Shown here one piece after another: positions 8,909 to 18,431 of a DNA stretch of 64,000 nucleotides. Source of the DNA: Knoellia sp. p5-6-4. Its GTDB lineage: Bacteria > Actinomycetota > Actinomycetes > Actinomycetales > Dermatophilaceae. The translations under genes were made by a program, and so were the position numbers. The number at the start of each line of letters is the position of its first letter. Positions within the stretch are counted from its first letter, which is position 1. The stretch covers positions 1 to 64,000 of the forward strand of contig NZ_JARGZF010000001.1 in NCBI RefSeq assembly GCF_029222705.1, given 5' to 3'. Below the pieces are notes generated by a model. That model saw only the letters and a program-made list of their open reading frames with translations. It did not search any database and was not told where the DNA came from.

Positions 8909-8983
8909 GGCCTCGAGCCTATCCGCTGCCCTGCTGCCTAGACTGACCGCGGCCGACGAGCACGTCAGGCCGACAGGCCGAAA

Positions 8984-9010
8984 AGGTCCGACATTCCGCA
9001 GGTCCGACAT
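8984..9010 (+). repeat. direct repeat in the 5' leader of the cyclophilin gene
   Basis: AGGTCCGACAT occurs at 8984-8994 and again at 9000-9010, just upstream of the GAGGAG ribosome-binding region of the next gene. Its role is unknown; it could be a tandem regulator site or a chance duplication. Confidence 0.4.
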
Positions 9011-9027
9011 CGAGGAGCAGGGAACCG

Positions 9028-9834
9028 GTGACGAAGGAGCAGGAGCGCGCACGGGCGCGCCGACGCCAGCAGAAGCTCGACGCACGAGAGGCCCAGCGGG
9101 TGCGCGAGCGTGCCCGGAACCGGCAGGTCGTGATCGTCGTGGCCGCGGTCCTCGCCGTGGTCGCACTCTTCGTGTTCCTGTCCACGCAGCTCTCCGACGA
9201 TGCGGGCGACCCGGCGGCCGAACCCAGTGCTTCGGCGTCGACCAACACTGCGGCCTCCGGCCGCTGCAAGCCCGCACCCGAGGCACCGACCTCGATCACG
9301 CCGGTCGACAAGCCCGACGCGGCGCTCGCCGCCGGCAAGACCTTCGAGGCCGTCATCACCACCAACTGCGGTGACATCACCCTCGAGCTCGACGGCGCGA
9401 AGGCCCCGCAGACGGTGGCGTCCTTCATGGCGCTCGCGAAGGCCGACTACTGGGCCGACTCCCCCTGCCACCGCCTCACCACGCAGGGCATCTTCGTGCT
9501 GCAGTGCGGCGACCCGCTCGGCGGTGCCGGCCCCGGCCCCGGGTACACCTACGGCCTGGAGAACACACCCAAGGACGGCTCCTACCCCACTGGCACGCTC
9601 GCCATGGCGCGCACAGCCGACCCGAACAGCAACAGCGGCCAGTTCTTCATCGTCTACGACGACACCGAGCTGCCCACCGAGGGCGGCGGCTACTCCATCT
9701 TCGGCACGGTGACGAGCGGTTTGGATATTGTCGAGGAGATCGCCGCAGCAGGCGTGAGCGGAGGCGCCGGCGACGGAGCCCCCGCAACGCCCATCAGCAT
9801 CCTCAAGGTTGCTGTCACCGAGAAGAAGGCCTGA
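9028..9834 (+). CDS. membrane-anchored cyclophilin-type peptidyl-prolyl isomerase
   Basis: The protein has 268 residues, starting at GTG after GAGGAGCAGGGA. A very basic cytoplasmic N-terminus (residues 1-32) is followed by one transmembrane helix (about 33-52, VVIVVAAVLAVVALFVFL), a Ser/Ala/Thr linker and a cyclophilin domain from about 105 to 260 (SPCHRLTTQGIFVLQCGDP, GTLAMARTADPNSNSGQFFI, YSIFGTVTSGLDIVEEIA). It should catalyse proline isomerisation on the outer face of the membrane. An equivalent gene sits between relA and hisS in mycobacteria (Rv2582, ppiB). Two bases separate its stop from the next GTG, suggesting co-transcription with the DUF349 gene. Confidence 0.9.
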   Translation: MTKEQERARARRRQQKLDAREAQRVRERARNRQVVIVVAAVLAVVALFVFLSTQLSDDAGDPAAEPSASASTNTAASGRCKPAPEAPTSITPVDKPDAALAAGKTFEAVITTNCGDITLELDGAKAPQTVASFMALAKADYWADSPCHRLTTQGIFVLQCGDPLGGAGPGPGYTYGLENTPKDGSYPTGTLAMARTADPNSNSGQFFIVYDDTELPTEGGGYSIFGTVTSGLDIVEEIAAAGVSGGAGDGAPATPISILKVAVTEKKA

Positions 9835-9835
9835 C

Positions 9836-11287
9836 GTGACTGACCAGACCACACCGGCAGGGGAGCCCACCGAGGCCTCGCAGGCCACCACGCCCGCCGC
9901 GCCGGAGGTGGCTGCAGCAGCCAAGCCGGCCCCGCCGAAGCCGAGCGCCATCCGCCCCGGCGCTGCGCCGACCCCGGCCGCCCTGCGCGCGGTGGCGCAC
10001 CCGCCCGCGGCTGTCGCGTCCCCCGCGCCCGGTCCGGCCGCCGAGACCTTCGGCCGCGTCGACGAGTCCGGCACCGTCTACGTCCGCACCGCCGATGGTG
10101 AGCGGGAGGTCGGCTCCTACCCCGGCGCCACGCCCGAGGAGGCCCTGCACTACTTCGCCCGCAAGTTCGACGAGCTGTGGGCCTCCGCCGACCTGCTGCA
10201 CCAGCGGCTCGCCACGACGGACCTGTCGGCCAAGGACGCGCAGGAGGGGTTGGCCAAGCTGCGTGAGCACATCGGCGAGGCCAAGGTCGTGGGCGACCTC
10301 GCCGCGCTCGACGCCAAGGTCGCGGAGATCGAGCAGGCCGTCGCCGCCCGCCGCGAGACCGAGGCTGCCGAGCGCACCCGCGCCCGCGAGACGGCCCGGC
10401 AGGAGCGCGAGGCGCTCGTCGTCGAGGCCGAGAGCATCGCCGCCCAGCCGGAGAACCGCATCCAGTGGAAGGCCAGCGGCGCCCGCATGCGCGCCCTCCT
10501 CGAGGAGTGGAAGCAGCACCAGCGCACCGGGGCCCGCCTCGACCGCGAGACCGAGACGGCGCTGTGGCAGCGCTTCTCCCACGCGCGCAACAGCTTCGAC
10601 AAGGCGCGCAGGGTGCACTTCGCCCAGCTCGAGAGCAGCCAGGCCGAGGCGAAGGCCGCCAAGGAGGAGCTGGTCCGCGAGGCCGAGGAGCTCTCGGCCA
10701 GCACCGACTGGGGGCCCACCGCCGGCGCCTTCAAGCGCCTGATGGACCGCTGGCGCAAGGCCGGCCGTGCCAGCCGCTCCGACGACGACGCCCTCTGGGA
10801 GCGCTTCAAGGCCGCCCAGGACGCGTTCTTCGCCGCCAAGGACCAGGTTGCGGCAGCCGAGGACGAGGAGTTCCGCGGCAACCTCGCCGTGAAGGAGCAG
10901 CTGCTCGCCGAGGCACAGTCGATCCTGCCCGTCACCGACATCGATGCCGCCAAGGCCGCACTGCGCTCCATCCAGGAGCGCTGGGACGCCGCCGGCAAGG
11001 TGCCCCGCGGCGACGTCGATCGCATGGAGAAGGGCCTGCGCCGCATCGAGAGCGCCGTTCGCGAGGCCGACGACAAGCGCTGGCAGCAGAGCAACCCCGA
11101 GGTCGCAGCCCGGGCCCAGAGCATGGTCGACCAGCTCGAGGCGTCCGTCGCAGCGCTGCGCGACGACCTGGCCACGGCAGAGGCCTCGGGTGACGAGCGC
11201 AAGGTCGCCGACGCCCGCGCCAAGCTCGAGGCGCAGGAGCAGTGGCTGGCCCAGGCCCGCGCCGGCCTCGACGAGTTCAGCGGCTGA
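9836..11287 (+). CDS. DUF349-repeat coiled-coil protein
   Basis: The 483-residue protein is rich in Ala, Glu and Arg. The first 80 residues are a Pro/Ala-rich linker. After ETFGRVDESGTVYVRTADGE come several DUF349 units, recognisable by repeats of the type WKASGARMRALLEEWK, W-RFSHARNSFDKARRVHF and FKRLMDRWRKAGRAS-DD-LWERFKAAQDAFF. These form helical bundles. The function is unknown. It starts at GTG 9836, immediately after the cyclophilin stop, and is followed 10 bp later by the PaiB-like gene, so all three plus-strand genes are probably one operon. Confidence 0.88.
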   Translation: MTDQTTPAGEPTEASQATTPAAPEVAAAAKPAPPKPSAIRPGAAPTPAALRAVAHPPAAVASPAPGPAAETFGRVDESGTVYVRTADGEREVGSYPGATPEEALHYFARKFDELWASADLLHQRLATTDLSAKDAQEGLAKLREHIGEAKVVGDLAALDAKVAEIEQAVAARRETEAAERTRARETARQEREALVVEAESIAAQPENRIQWKASGARMRALLEEWKQHQRTGARLDRETETALWQRFSHARNSFDKARRVHFAQLESSQAEAKAAKEELVREAEELSASTDWGPTAGAFKRLMDRWRKAGRASRSDDDALWERFKAAQDAFFAAKDQVAAAEDEEFRGNLAVKEQLLAEAQSILPVTDIDAAKAALRSIQERWDAAGKVPRGDVDRMEKGLRRIESAVREADDKRWQQSNPEVAARAQSMVDQLEASVAALRDDLATAEASGDERKVADARAKLEAQEQWLAQARAGLDEFSG

Positions 11288-11297
11288 CCGGAGCGCC

Positions 11298-11921
11298 GTG
11301 TACGCGCCCACCTTCAACCGGGTCGAGGACGAGGAGCAGGCACGGCGGATGGTGGCCGCCTCCGGCGCCGCCGAGCTCGTCACGGTCGGTGCCGACGGCT
11401 ACCCCGTCGCGACCCTCCTGCCGGTCCTGTGGCGCGGTGGCACGGTGCTGGCTCACATGGCGCGGGCCAACCCTCACTGGCGCGAGATCGGCGACGGCTC
11501 CCCCGCCCTCCTCGTCGCCGCCGGTCCGCAGGCCTACGTCTCGCCGTCGTGGTATGCCGCCAAGGCCGAGCACGGGCGCGTGGTCCCGACGTGGAACTAC
11601 ACGACCGTCCACCTCACCGGCCGGGTGCGGGTCCACCACGACGTCGAGTGGCTGCGGGGCATGGTGACCGCGCTCACCGACGCGCACGAGTCCCACCGCG
11701 AGCACCCGTGGGCCGTCACCGACGCGCCGAGCCCCTACGTCGAGGGCCAGCTGCGCGGCATCGTCGGCATCGAGCTCACCGTCGAGCGCGTCGAGGCCAA
11801 GGCCAAGCTGAGCCAGAACCGCTCCGATGCCGACCGGGACGGCGTCGTGGCGGGCCTGCGCGCCGAGTCCACGCCGTCGACGACCGCGGTGGCTGACCTG
11901 ATGGACCAGCCGGACGCCTGA
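11298..11921 (+). CDS. PaiB-family FMN-binding protein
   Basis: The 207-residue protein starts at GTG. It shows the PaiB pattern YAPTFNRVEDEEQARRMV at the N-terminus, then HMARANPHWREI, then YVSPSWYAAKAEHGRVVPTW (flavin/split-barrel region), and KLSQNRSDADRDGVVAGL near the C-terminus. The family was named for a Bacillus negative regulator of sporulation and protease genes, but the fold is a flavin-binding split barrel and its biochemical role here is not established. It converges on relA with a 24-bp gap. Confidence 0.88.
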   Translation: MYAPTFNRVEDEEQARRMVAASGAAELVTVGADGYPVATLLPVLWRGGTVLAHMARANPHWREIGDGSPALLVAAGPQAYVSPSWYAAKAEHGRVVPTWNYTTVHLTGRVRVHHDVEWLRGMVTALTDAHESHREHPWAVTDAPSPYVEGQLRGIVGIELTVERVEAKAKLSQNRSDADRDGVVAGLRAESTPSTTAVADLMDQPDA

Positions 11922-11945
11922 GCCGGAGCTCCTCGACCGACGCGG

Positions 11946-14261
11946 TCAGCCCTTGGACGCGGTGGCCTTGGTGCCGGTGATCCGGTACACGTCGAAGACG
12001 CCGTCGATCTTGCGGACCGCCTTCATGACGTGGTCGAGGTGGCCGGGGTCGCCCATCTCGAAGGTGAACCGCGAGATGGCCACCCGGTCACGCGAGGTCT
12101 GCACGGACGCCGAGAGGATGTTGACGTGCTGGTCGGACAGCACGCGGGTGACGTCCGAGAGCAGTCGGTTGCGGTCGAGCGCCTCGACCTGGAGCTGGAC
12201 GAGGAAGACGCTGGCCGACGACGGCGCCCACTCGACCTCGATCATGCGGTCGGGCTGGGAACGCAGGGACTCGGCGTTGGTGCAGTCGGTGCGGTGCACC
12301 GAGACGCCGTTGCCGCGGGTGATGAACCCCATGATCGGGTCGCCCGGCACCGGCGTGCAGCAGCGCGCGAGCTTGACCCACACGTCGGCGGTGCCGACGA
12401 CAACCACTCCGGGGTCGCCGGTGCGGCGCCGCAGGGAGCGGGTGGGCGTGGTGGCCTCGGCGAGGTCCTCGCTGGCCCCCTCCTCGCCCCCGAGGGAGGC
12501 GACGAGCCGGCCCACCACGTGCTGGGCGCTGACATGGCCCTCGCCGACGGCGGCATACAGGGCGTCGATGTCCTGGTAGCGCAGCTCGGAGGCCAGGGCC
12601 GTCAGCGACTCGTGCGACATGAGGCGCTGCAGCGGCAGCCCCTCCTTGCGCATCGCCTTGGCGATCGCGTCCTTGCCGGACTCGATCATCTCCTCGCGGC
12701 GCTCCTTGGAGAACCACTGGCGGATCTTGTTGCGCGCCCGCGGCGACTTGACGAAGGTCAGCCAGTCGCGGGACGGGCCGGCGCCGTCGGCCTTGGAGGT
12801 GAGCACCTCGACGACGTCGCCGTTCTCGAGCGTCGACTCCAGCGGCACCAGGCGACCGTTGACGCGCCCGCCGATGCAGTGGTGGCCGACCTCGGTGTGC
12901 ACCGCGTAGGCGAAGTCGACCGGGGTCGAGCCGGCCGGCAGCGCCACGACCTCCCCCTTGGGCGTGAAGACGTAGACCTCGCGGGCGCTGATCTCGAAGC
13001 GCAGCGAGTCGAGGAACTCGCCGGGGTCGGCGGTCTCCTTCTGCCAGTCGAGCAGCTGCCGCAGCCACGCCATGTCGTTGATGGGACCGGTGGGCTCGCC
13101 CTCGGTCGGAACACCCGCGCGCGCCGTCGGGTCCTCCTTGTACTTCCAGTGGGCCGCGACGCCGTACTCCGCCCGGCGGTGCATGGTGTGCGTCCGGATC
13201 TGGATCTCGACCGGCTTGCCGCCGGGGCCGATGACCGTCGTGTGCAGCGACTGGTACATGTTGAACTTCGGCATCGCGATGTAGTCCTTGAACCTCCCCG
13301 GCAGGGGGTTCCACCGCGCGTGCAGCGCGCCGAGCGCCGCGTAGCAGTCGCGCACCGAGTCGACGAGCACGCGCACCGCGACGAGGTCGTAGATGTCCTC
13401 GAAGTCGCGGCCGCGCACGATCATCTTCTGGTACACGGAGTAGTAGTGCTTGGGCCGCCCGGTGACCGTCGCCTTGATCTTCGCGGCCTTCAGGTCGGAG
13501 CTGACCTGTTCGCGCACGGTCGCGAGGTACTCCTCGCGGGCGGGTGCACGCTCGGCGACGAGCCGGACGATCTCGTCGTAGACCTTGGGGTAGAGCGTGG
13601 CGAACGAGAGGTCCTCGAGCTCCCACTTGATGGTGTTCATGCCGAGGCGGTGGGCCAGCGGCGCGTAGATCTCGAGCGTCTCGCGGGCCTTGCGCTGCGC
13701 CGACTCGACGGAGACGTAGCGCCAGGTGCGCGCGTTGTGCAGCCGGTCGGCGAGCTTGATGACGAGGACCCGGATGTCCTTGGCCATCGCGACGACCATC
13801 TTGCGCACCGTCTCGGCCTGGGCGGCGTCGCCGTAGGTCACCTTGTCGAGCTTGGTGACCCCGTCGACCAGCATCGCGACCTCGCGGCCGAAGTCCTTCT
13901 CGAGCTGCCCGAGCCCGTATGCCGTGTCCTCGACCGTGTCGTGCAGCAGCGCCGCCGCGAGCGTGGACGGGGTCATGCCCAGCTCGGCGAGGATCGTGGC
14001 CACCGCGAGGGGATGGGTGATGTAGGCGTCGCCGCTCTTGCGCAGCTGGCCACGGTGGGCGCGCTCGGCGACCTCGTAGGCCCGCTCGATGACGGCCAGG
14101 TCGGCCTTGGGGTGCGTCGCCCGCACAGTCTGCAGCAGCGGCTCCAGCACCGGGTTGGCCCCGGGGCCGCGGGTGCCCCCGAACCGGGCGAGCCGGGCCC
14201 GCACGCGGGCAGAGGAGGATGCCGGGCTGCTGGGCGTCTGTGCCGCCACGTCCTCACTCAT
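11946..14261 (-). CDS. relA: bifunctional (p)ppGpp synthetase/hydrolase RelA/SpoT (Rsh)
   Basis: Makes and degrades the stringent-response alarmone. The 771 residues run: HD hydrolase domain with [13 protein letters not shown] near 120; synthetase domain with [13 protein letters not shown] near 270; TGS domain with [20 protein letters not shown] near 430-490; and C-terminal zinc-finger/ACT modules ([21 protein letters not shown] and the ACT near 700-770). The hydrolase motif is intact, so this is a dual-function Rsh as in most actinobacteria. ATG start at 14261; 45 bp separate it from apt upstream. Confidence 0.96.
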   Translation of the reverse strand: MSEDVAAQTPSSPASSSARVRARLARFGGTRGPGANPVLEPLLQTVRATHPKADLAVIERAYEVAERAHRGQLRKSGDAYITHPLAVATILAELGMTPSTLAAALLHDTVEDTAYGLGQLEKDFGREVAMLVDGVTKLDKVTYGDAAQAETVRKMVVAMAKDIRVLVIKLADRLHNARTWRYVSVESAQRKARETLEIYAPLAHRLGMNTIKWELEDLSFATLYPKVYDEIVRLVAERAPAREEYLATVREQVSSDLKAAKIKATVTGRPKHYYSVYQKMIVRGRDFEDIYDLVAVRVLVDSVRDCYAALGALHARWNPLPGRFKDYIAMPKFNMYQSLHTTVIGPGGKPVEIQIRTHTMHRRAEYGVAAHWKYKEDPTARAGVPTEGEPTGPINDMAWLRQLLDWQKETADPGEFLDSLRFEISAREVYVFTPKGEVVALPAGSTPVDFAYAVHTEVGHHCIGGRVNGRLVPLESTLENGDVVEVLTSKADGAGPSRDWLTFVKSPRARNKIRQWFSKERREEMIESGKDAIAKAMRKEGLPLQRLMSHESLTALASELRYQDIDALYAAVGEGHVSAQHVVGRLVASLGGEEGASEDLAEATTPTRSLRRRTGDPGVVVVGTADVWVKLARCCTPVPGDPIMGFITRGNGVSVHRTDCTNAESLRSQPDRMIEVEWAPSSASVFLVQLQVEALDRNRLLSDVTRVLSDQHVNILSASVQTSRDRVAISRFTFEMGDPGHLDHVMKAVRKIDGVFDVYRITGTKATASKG

Positions 14262-14306
14262 GGACAGAGCCTACGTGATCGTCCCGACTGCCCGGTCTGC
14301 CTGTGC

Positions 14307-14882
14307 TCAGTCGCGACCGACCACGACGGTGGCGTGCACGTCCCGGCCGGCCAGCCGCGAGCGACCGTGCAGGAAGGCCAGCTCGATGACCGCCTCGAAC
14401 GCGACGACCGTCGCGTCGGAACCCTCGAGCAGCTCGCAGGTGGCGGCTGCCGTGCCCCCCGTGGCGAGCACGTCGTCGATGACGAGAACCCGCTCACCGC
14501 CGACGAAGGAGTCCTCGTGGATCTCGATCGTGGCACTGCCGTACTCGAGGTCGTAGGAGACCCCACGGGTCTTCCCCGGCAGCTTGCCCGCCTTGCGCAC
14601 CGGCACGAAGCCGATGCCGAGCTCGTGGGCCACGGCGGCGCCGAAGATGAAGCCGCGCGCCTCGATGCCGGCGACGAGGTCCACCGTGCCCTGGCGGCGC
14701 TCGGCGATGTCGCGCACGACCGCGGAGAACGCCGGACCGTCGGCCAGGAGCGGCGTGACGTCCTTGAAGACCACCCCGGGCTCGGGGAAGTCGGGGATGT
14801 CGCGCAGCCTGCTCGAGACCAGCTCGGCAAGGCTCTCCGCCCGGCCCGTGGCCGAATGCGTCGTGTCGGTCACGTCAGCCAT
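14307..14882 (-). CDS. apt: adenine phosphoribosyltransferase
   Basis: Salvages adenine to AMP with PRPP. The 191-residue protein shows the PRPP-binding motif VLVIDDVLATGGTAAA, along with FPEPGVVFKDVTPLL and VAGIEARGFIFGAAVA typical of Apt. The ATG chosen at 14882 follows the secF stop by one base; translation starting further upstream would read through secF. Its position between secDF and relA is the standard actinobacterial order, because adenine salvage and (p)ppGpp metabolism share this operon. Confidence 0.93.
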   Translation of the reverse strand: MADVTDTTHSATGRAESLAELVSSRLRDIPDFPEPGVVFKDVTPLLADGPAFSAVVRDIAERRQGTVDLVAGIEARGFIFGAAVAHELGIGFVPVRKAGKLPGKTRGVSYDLEYGSATIEIHEDSFVGGERVLVIDDVLATGGTAAATCELLEGSDATVVAFEAVIELAFLHGRSRLAGRDVHATVVVGRD

Positions 14883-14883
14883 C

Positions 14884-16089
14884 TCAGCGCCGGGACTTCG
14901 GCTTGCGACGGGGCTGGTTGCGCGGGCCGGTCTGGGCGTAGGGGTGGATGGCGCGCCCACTGCCCGCCGCCGCGGAGCCCTGCCCGTCCCGGGGGCCGGA
15001 ACCGGCCGTGCCTGCGGCCACCGGCTCGAGCTCCTCGTCGGCCCCCTCGTCCACGGTGGGGTGCGCCGCCTGCGGCGTCTGGCCCTCGGCGTCCTTCCTG
15101 GCCTGCCGGGCGTGGAACTTCGCGGCCGCCTTGTCGAGCTGCTGCACGGCCGGGTCCTTGGCACGCATGCTCACCAGCGCCGGGGTGGCGATGAAGATCG
15201 AGGAGTACGCACCCACTGCCATGCCGATGAAGAGCACCAGGGAGAGGTCGAGCAGCGTGCCGGGGCCGATGACGGTGAAGCCCATCACGAGCACGGCCGC
15301 GATCGGCAGCAGGGCCACGACCGTGGTGTTGATCGAGCGGACCACCGTCTGGTTCACGGCGAGGTTGGCCGCCTCGGCATACGTCTGGCGCTTGTTGCCG
15401 AAGGCGTCCTGGGTGTTCTCGCGCACCTTGTCGAAGACGACCACGGTGTCGTAGAGCGAGTAGCTGAGGACGGTGAGGAAGCCGATCATCGTCGCCGGCG
15501 AGACCTCGAAACCGGTGAGCGCGTAGATGCCCACCGTGATGACCATGTCGTGCACCAGCGCGATCATCGCGGCCACCGACATCTTCCAGGTGCGGAAGTA
15601 GATCGCCATCACCAGGAACGTCAGGACCAGGAAGACGACGAGGGCGCGCAGCGCCTGCTCGCTCACCGACTGGCCCCACGAGGGCCCGACGAACGAGGCG
15701 CTGACCTGGTTCTCGTCGACCCCGAACTCCTGGGCCAGCGCCGCGCGGACCTCGCGGCTCTGGGCCTCGTCGAGCTCCTCGGTCTGCACCCGGATGGTGC
15801 TGCTGCTCGTGCCCAGCCTGGTGATGTTGGCGCTCTCGCCGGGAGCCACCTCGGCCAGCGCGTCCCGAGCCCGCGACTCGTAGTTGTCGCTGTTGCTGCC
15901 GGCCGCGACGCGGAACTCGGAGCCGCCGGTGAACTCGAGGCCGAGGTTCAGCTTCTGCACCCCGAGGCCCACCAGCGCCACCAGGATCAGGACCGCCGAG
16001 AGTGCGTACCACCGCCGGCGGTTGCCCACGAAGGCGATGGAGCGCTTCCCGGTGTAGAGGTCGTTGCCGAACTTGCTGAAGTTGATCAT
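14884..16089 (-). CDS. secF: protein translocase subunit SecF
   Basis: Partner of SecD in the proton-driven export complex of the Sec translocon. The 401-residue protein has six predicted transmembrane helices: one near residue 27-45, then a periplasmic domain (FTGGSEFRVAAG), then five from about 145 to 310, including AMIALVHDMVITVGIYALTG and SLYDTVVVFDKVREN, the latter carrying residues conserved in SecF. The last 90 residues are a charged cytoplasmic tail unlike E. coli SecF. The ATG at 16089 overlaps the secD stop by 4 nt. Confidence 0.95.
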   Translation of the reverse strand: MINFSKFGNDLYTGKRSIAFVGNRRRWYALSAVLILVALVGLGVQKLNLGLEFTGGSEFRVAAGSNSDNYESRARDALAEVAPGESANITRLGTSSSTIRVQTEELDEAQSREVRAALAQEFGVDENQVSASFVGPSWGQSVSEQALRALVVFLVLTFLVMAIYFRTWKMSVAAMIALVHDMVITVGIYALTGFEVSPATMIGFLTVLSYSLYDTVVVFDKVRENTQDAFGNKRQTYAEAANLAVNQTVVRSINTTVVALLPIAAVLVMGFTVIGPGTLLDLSLVLFIGMAVGAYSSIFIATPALVSMRAKDPAVQQLDKAAAKFHARQARKDAEGQTPQAAHPTVDEGADEELEPVAAGTAGSGPRDGQGSAAAGSGRAIHPYAQTGPRNQPRRKPKSRR

Positions 16090-17897
16090 GACCCGCTCCC
16101 CTCGGCCGTGCGGGCGGCCGGTGACGTGGCGAAACGGCCGCGGCCGACGTACCGCGGGGCGGCCACGGCACCGAGACGCTCGGGGCTCAGGCCCGACCAC
16201 TTGTGGCCGCCACCGAAGAACTTCGTCTCGGCGAGGATCCCCATGAGCGGGTGGGTGAACATGAACACCACGAGGATGTCGATCAGCGTGGTGAGCCCGA
16301 GCGTGAAGGCGAAGCCCCGCACGCCGGAGGACGCCAGGAAGTACAGCACGACGGCGGCGAGGAAGTTCACGCCGTCGGCCACCAGGATGGTCCGCTTGGC
16401 GCGCTTCCAGCCGGTGTCCACGGCGGCACGCAGCGGCCGGCCCTCGCGCACCTCGTCGCGGATGCGCTCGAAGTACACGATGAACGAGTCCGCGGTCACG
16501 CCGATGGCGATCACCAGGCCGGTGACGCCGGCCATGTCGAGCCGGTAGTTGTGCGACCAGCCGAGGATCGTGAGGCTCAGGTAGGTCAGCAGCCCGGCGA
16601 TGATGATCGAGGCCACCGTGACGAAGCCGAGGGCCCGGTACTGCATCAGCGAGTACGCCGCCACGAGGATCAGGCCGATGATGCCCGCGATGATGCCGTA
16701 GCGGAGCTGCTCGCCGCCCAGCGTGGGGCTGATGTTCTCGCGCGTCTCGAGCGAGAACGACATGGGCAGGGCGCCGAACTTCAGCTGGTCGGCCAGCTCG
16801 CGCGCCTGCTCGATCGTGAAGCCGCCCGTGATCGAGGCCTGGCCGTTGAGGATCGCCTCGTTGAACTGCGGCGCCACGATGACCCGGGAGTCGAGGGTGG
16901 CCGCCATCCGGTTGCGCGGCGGCTCGAGGGAGACCATGCGCTTGCTCGCGTCCGCGTAGGCCTTGGTGCCCTCGCCCTTGAAGGACAGCTGGATCTCGAC
17001 CTCGCTGGACGGCTGGCCGTTCGCGAGCGGGCGGTAGCCGGCAGCGGCGCTGTCGATCTGGTCACCGCCGACGACGACGGGGCCGAGGATGAACTTCTCC
17101 ACGCCGTCGTCGGAGCAGGTGACCAGCGGCTTGGCCGGGTCGTCGACGACCTTGTCGAGGGCGCCCTCCTTGGCGCAGTCGAGCGCCTGGAACTGCTGCG
17201 CGACGTCGTCGGTCACCCACGACAGGTCGCTCTGCTTGTCGGGCTTGGCGCCACCGCCGGTGGGGGTCGCGGTGCCGGTCGGGGTGGGCTTCGGCGTCGC
17301 GGTGGCCGTGGCCGTGGCGGTGCCCGACGGGGAGGTCGTGCTGTTCAGCAGGGCCTGCGGGATGCCGCTCTTGGCGACGGACGTGGTGGCGCCGGTCGCC
17401 GTCGGGACCGGCGCGGTGGGGGTCGCGGAGCCGGTGGCCGAGCCAGTTGGCTGGCCGGTGGGCGTGCCCGACGGCGTCCCCGTCGGCTGGGGGGCGGTGG
17501 TGCCGGCGGCGGAGGCCAGCACCGGTCGGAAGCGCATCTGCGAGGACTTGCGGATCGCGTCCTCGGTGGTCCGGTCGGGCTGCCCCGGCATGCTGACGAC
17601 GATGTTGCGCCCGCCGCGGGTGGTGACCTCGGCGCCGGCGACGCCGTTGGCGTCGACGCGCTGCACGATGATGTCGCGAGCCTGGTTCAGCTGCGAGCTC
17701 GAGACCGTGCTGGTGCCCACGAGCACGGGCTCGAGCACCATCTGGGTGCCGCCCTCGAGGTCGAGGCCCAGCTTCGGCGTCCAGGCCGCGACGCCCCAGG
17801 TGTTCGCGCTGAACAGCAGGCCGGCCAGCACCGCGATGAGCGCTGCGAAGCTGCCGAGGACCTTGAGCGGCTTGCGGGTGTGCGGGTTGAGCGCCAC
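16086..17897 (-). CDS. secD: protein translocase subunit SecD with a Thr/Pro/Gly-rich periplasmic insert
   Basis: The 603-residue protein starts at GTG. The first transmembrane helix is near 15-33; the P1 domain begins with GLDLEGGTQMVLEPV and VQRVDANGVAGAEVTTRGGRNIVVSMPG. A low-complexity block of about 105 residues (about 135-240), made of Pro-Thr-Gly, Ala-Thr and Ser-Gly-Thr repeats, interrupts the periplasmic region. The C-terminal RND-like part has five helices (LRYGIIAGIIGLILVAAYSL to the end). The insert probably lies outside the membrane and could be a flexible or glycosylated linker (inference). Its GTG lies directly after the yajC stop. Confidence 0.95.
   Translation of the reverse strand: MALNPHTRKPLKVLGSFAALIAVLAGLLFSANTWGVAAWTPKLGLDLEGGTQMVLEPVLVGTSTVSSSQLNQARDIIVQRVDANGVAGAEVTTRGGRNIVVSMPGQPDRTTEDAIRKSSQMRFRPVLASAAGTTAPQPTGTPSGTPTGQPTGSATGSATPTAPVPTATGATTSVAKSGIPQALLNSTTSPSGTATATATATPKPTPTGTATPTGGGAKPDKQSDLSWVTDDVAQQFQALDCAKEGALDKVVDDPAKPLVTCSDDGVEKFILGPVVVGGDQIDSAAAGYRPLANGQPSSEVEIQLSFKGEGTKAYADASKRMVSLEPPRNRMAATLDSRVIVAPQFNEAILNGQASITGGFTIEQARELADQLKFGALPMSFSLETRENISPTLGGEQLRYGIIAGIIGLILVAAYSLMQYRALGFVTVASIIIAGLLTYLSLTILGWSHNYRLDMAGVTGLVIAIGVTADSFIVYFERIRDEVREGRPLRAAVDTGWKRAKRTILVADGVNFLAAVVLYFLASSGVRGFAFTLGLTTLIDILVVFMFTHPLMGILAETKFFGGGHKWSGLSPERLGAVAAPRYVGRGRFATSPAARTAEGSGS
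17232..17500. repeat. low-complexity DNA encoding the SecD insert
   Basis: On the plus strand this reads as runs of short GT/GC-rich units such as GGTGGCCGTGGCCGTGGCGG and GGTGGGGGTCGCGGTGCCGG, which on the coding strand give Thr-Ala-Thr-Ala and Pro-Thr-Gly repeats. It is a variable-number type sequence inside secD. Confidence 0.65.
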
Positions 17898-17898
17898 G

Positions 17899-18258
17899 TC
17901 AGTCCCCCTGCTCGCCCGGGTTCTGCGAGGTCGCCCCGGGAGCCCCCGGCGCCTCGGGGGCCGGGACCTTCATGCCGATGGCCCGCCGGTCGTAGCGGAC
18001 GTGGACACCCGGGCTCACCTCGAGGGTCACCGTCGAGGCGTCGAGCGCGGTGACCGTGCCGAAGAGGCCGGAGGTCGTGCACACCTCGTCGCCCACCACG
18101 ATGCTGCTCTGGAGGTCAGCGGCCTGCTTCTGGCGCTTGCGCTGGGTGAAGACCATCCAGCCGATGAGCAGCAGGGGCAGCAGGAAGATCAGCAGGCTGG
18201 AGCCGGAGGATCCTCCGCTGGTCGCCATGGGGAGGGCCAGGAGGCCGCCGCTTGACAT
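17899..18258 (-). CDS. yajC: preprotein translocase subunit YajC
   Basis: Small accessory subunit of the SecDF complex, 119 residues, ATG start. One transmembrane helix near residues 17-36 (GSSLLIFLLPLLLIGWMVFT) is followed by the conserved basic QRKRQKQAADLQSSIVVGDEV and the VCTTSGLFGTVTALD segment typical of YajC. It is the first gene of yajC-secD-secF-apt-relA. Confidence 0.93.
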   Translation of the reverse strand: MSSGGLLALPMATSGGSSGSSLLIFLLPLLLIGWMVFTQRKRQKQAADLQSSIVVGDEVCTTSGLFGTVTALDASTVTLEVSPGVHVRYDRRAIGMKVPAPEAPGAPGATSQNPGEQGD

Positions 18259-18324
18259 GCTTGAGTCCCTTCAAGGATGGGTTCGCTGTGCGCCGCGTCA
18301 CCGGTACCCGGGCACGCGTGTCCT

Positions 18325-18340
18325 CCCGGCGAAGGCCGGG
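18325..18340 (-). terminator. possible terminator hairpin after ruvB
   Basis: CCCGGC-GAAG-GCCGGG forms a 6-bp stem with a 4-nt loop about 90 bp beyond the ruvB stop and 66 bp upstream of yajC. There is no T run, so it may equally be part of the yajC leader. Confidence 0.3.
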
Positions 18341-18431
18341 GACCGGTCGAGTGTAGGTGAGACCGACCACACCAACCAACGCACCGCACCGAGGGCGCGT
18401 TCCAATTGTGACCCAAGGTGCCGGCCGAGGG

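Noticed and set aside
8909-9286. Long N-terminal extension of the MBL hydrolase
   Set aside because: Extension is basic, Pro/Arg-rich and runs through the divergent promoter and start of the cyclophilin gene.
12030-15194. Plus-strand open frame of over 1000 codons across relA, apt and secF
   Set aside because: Antisense shadow of three well-recognised genes; no domain visible.
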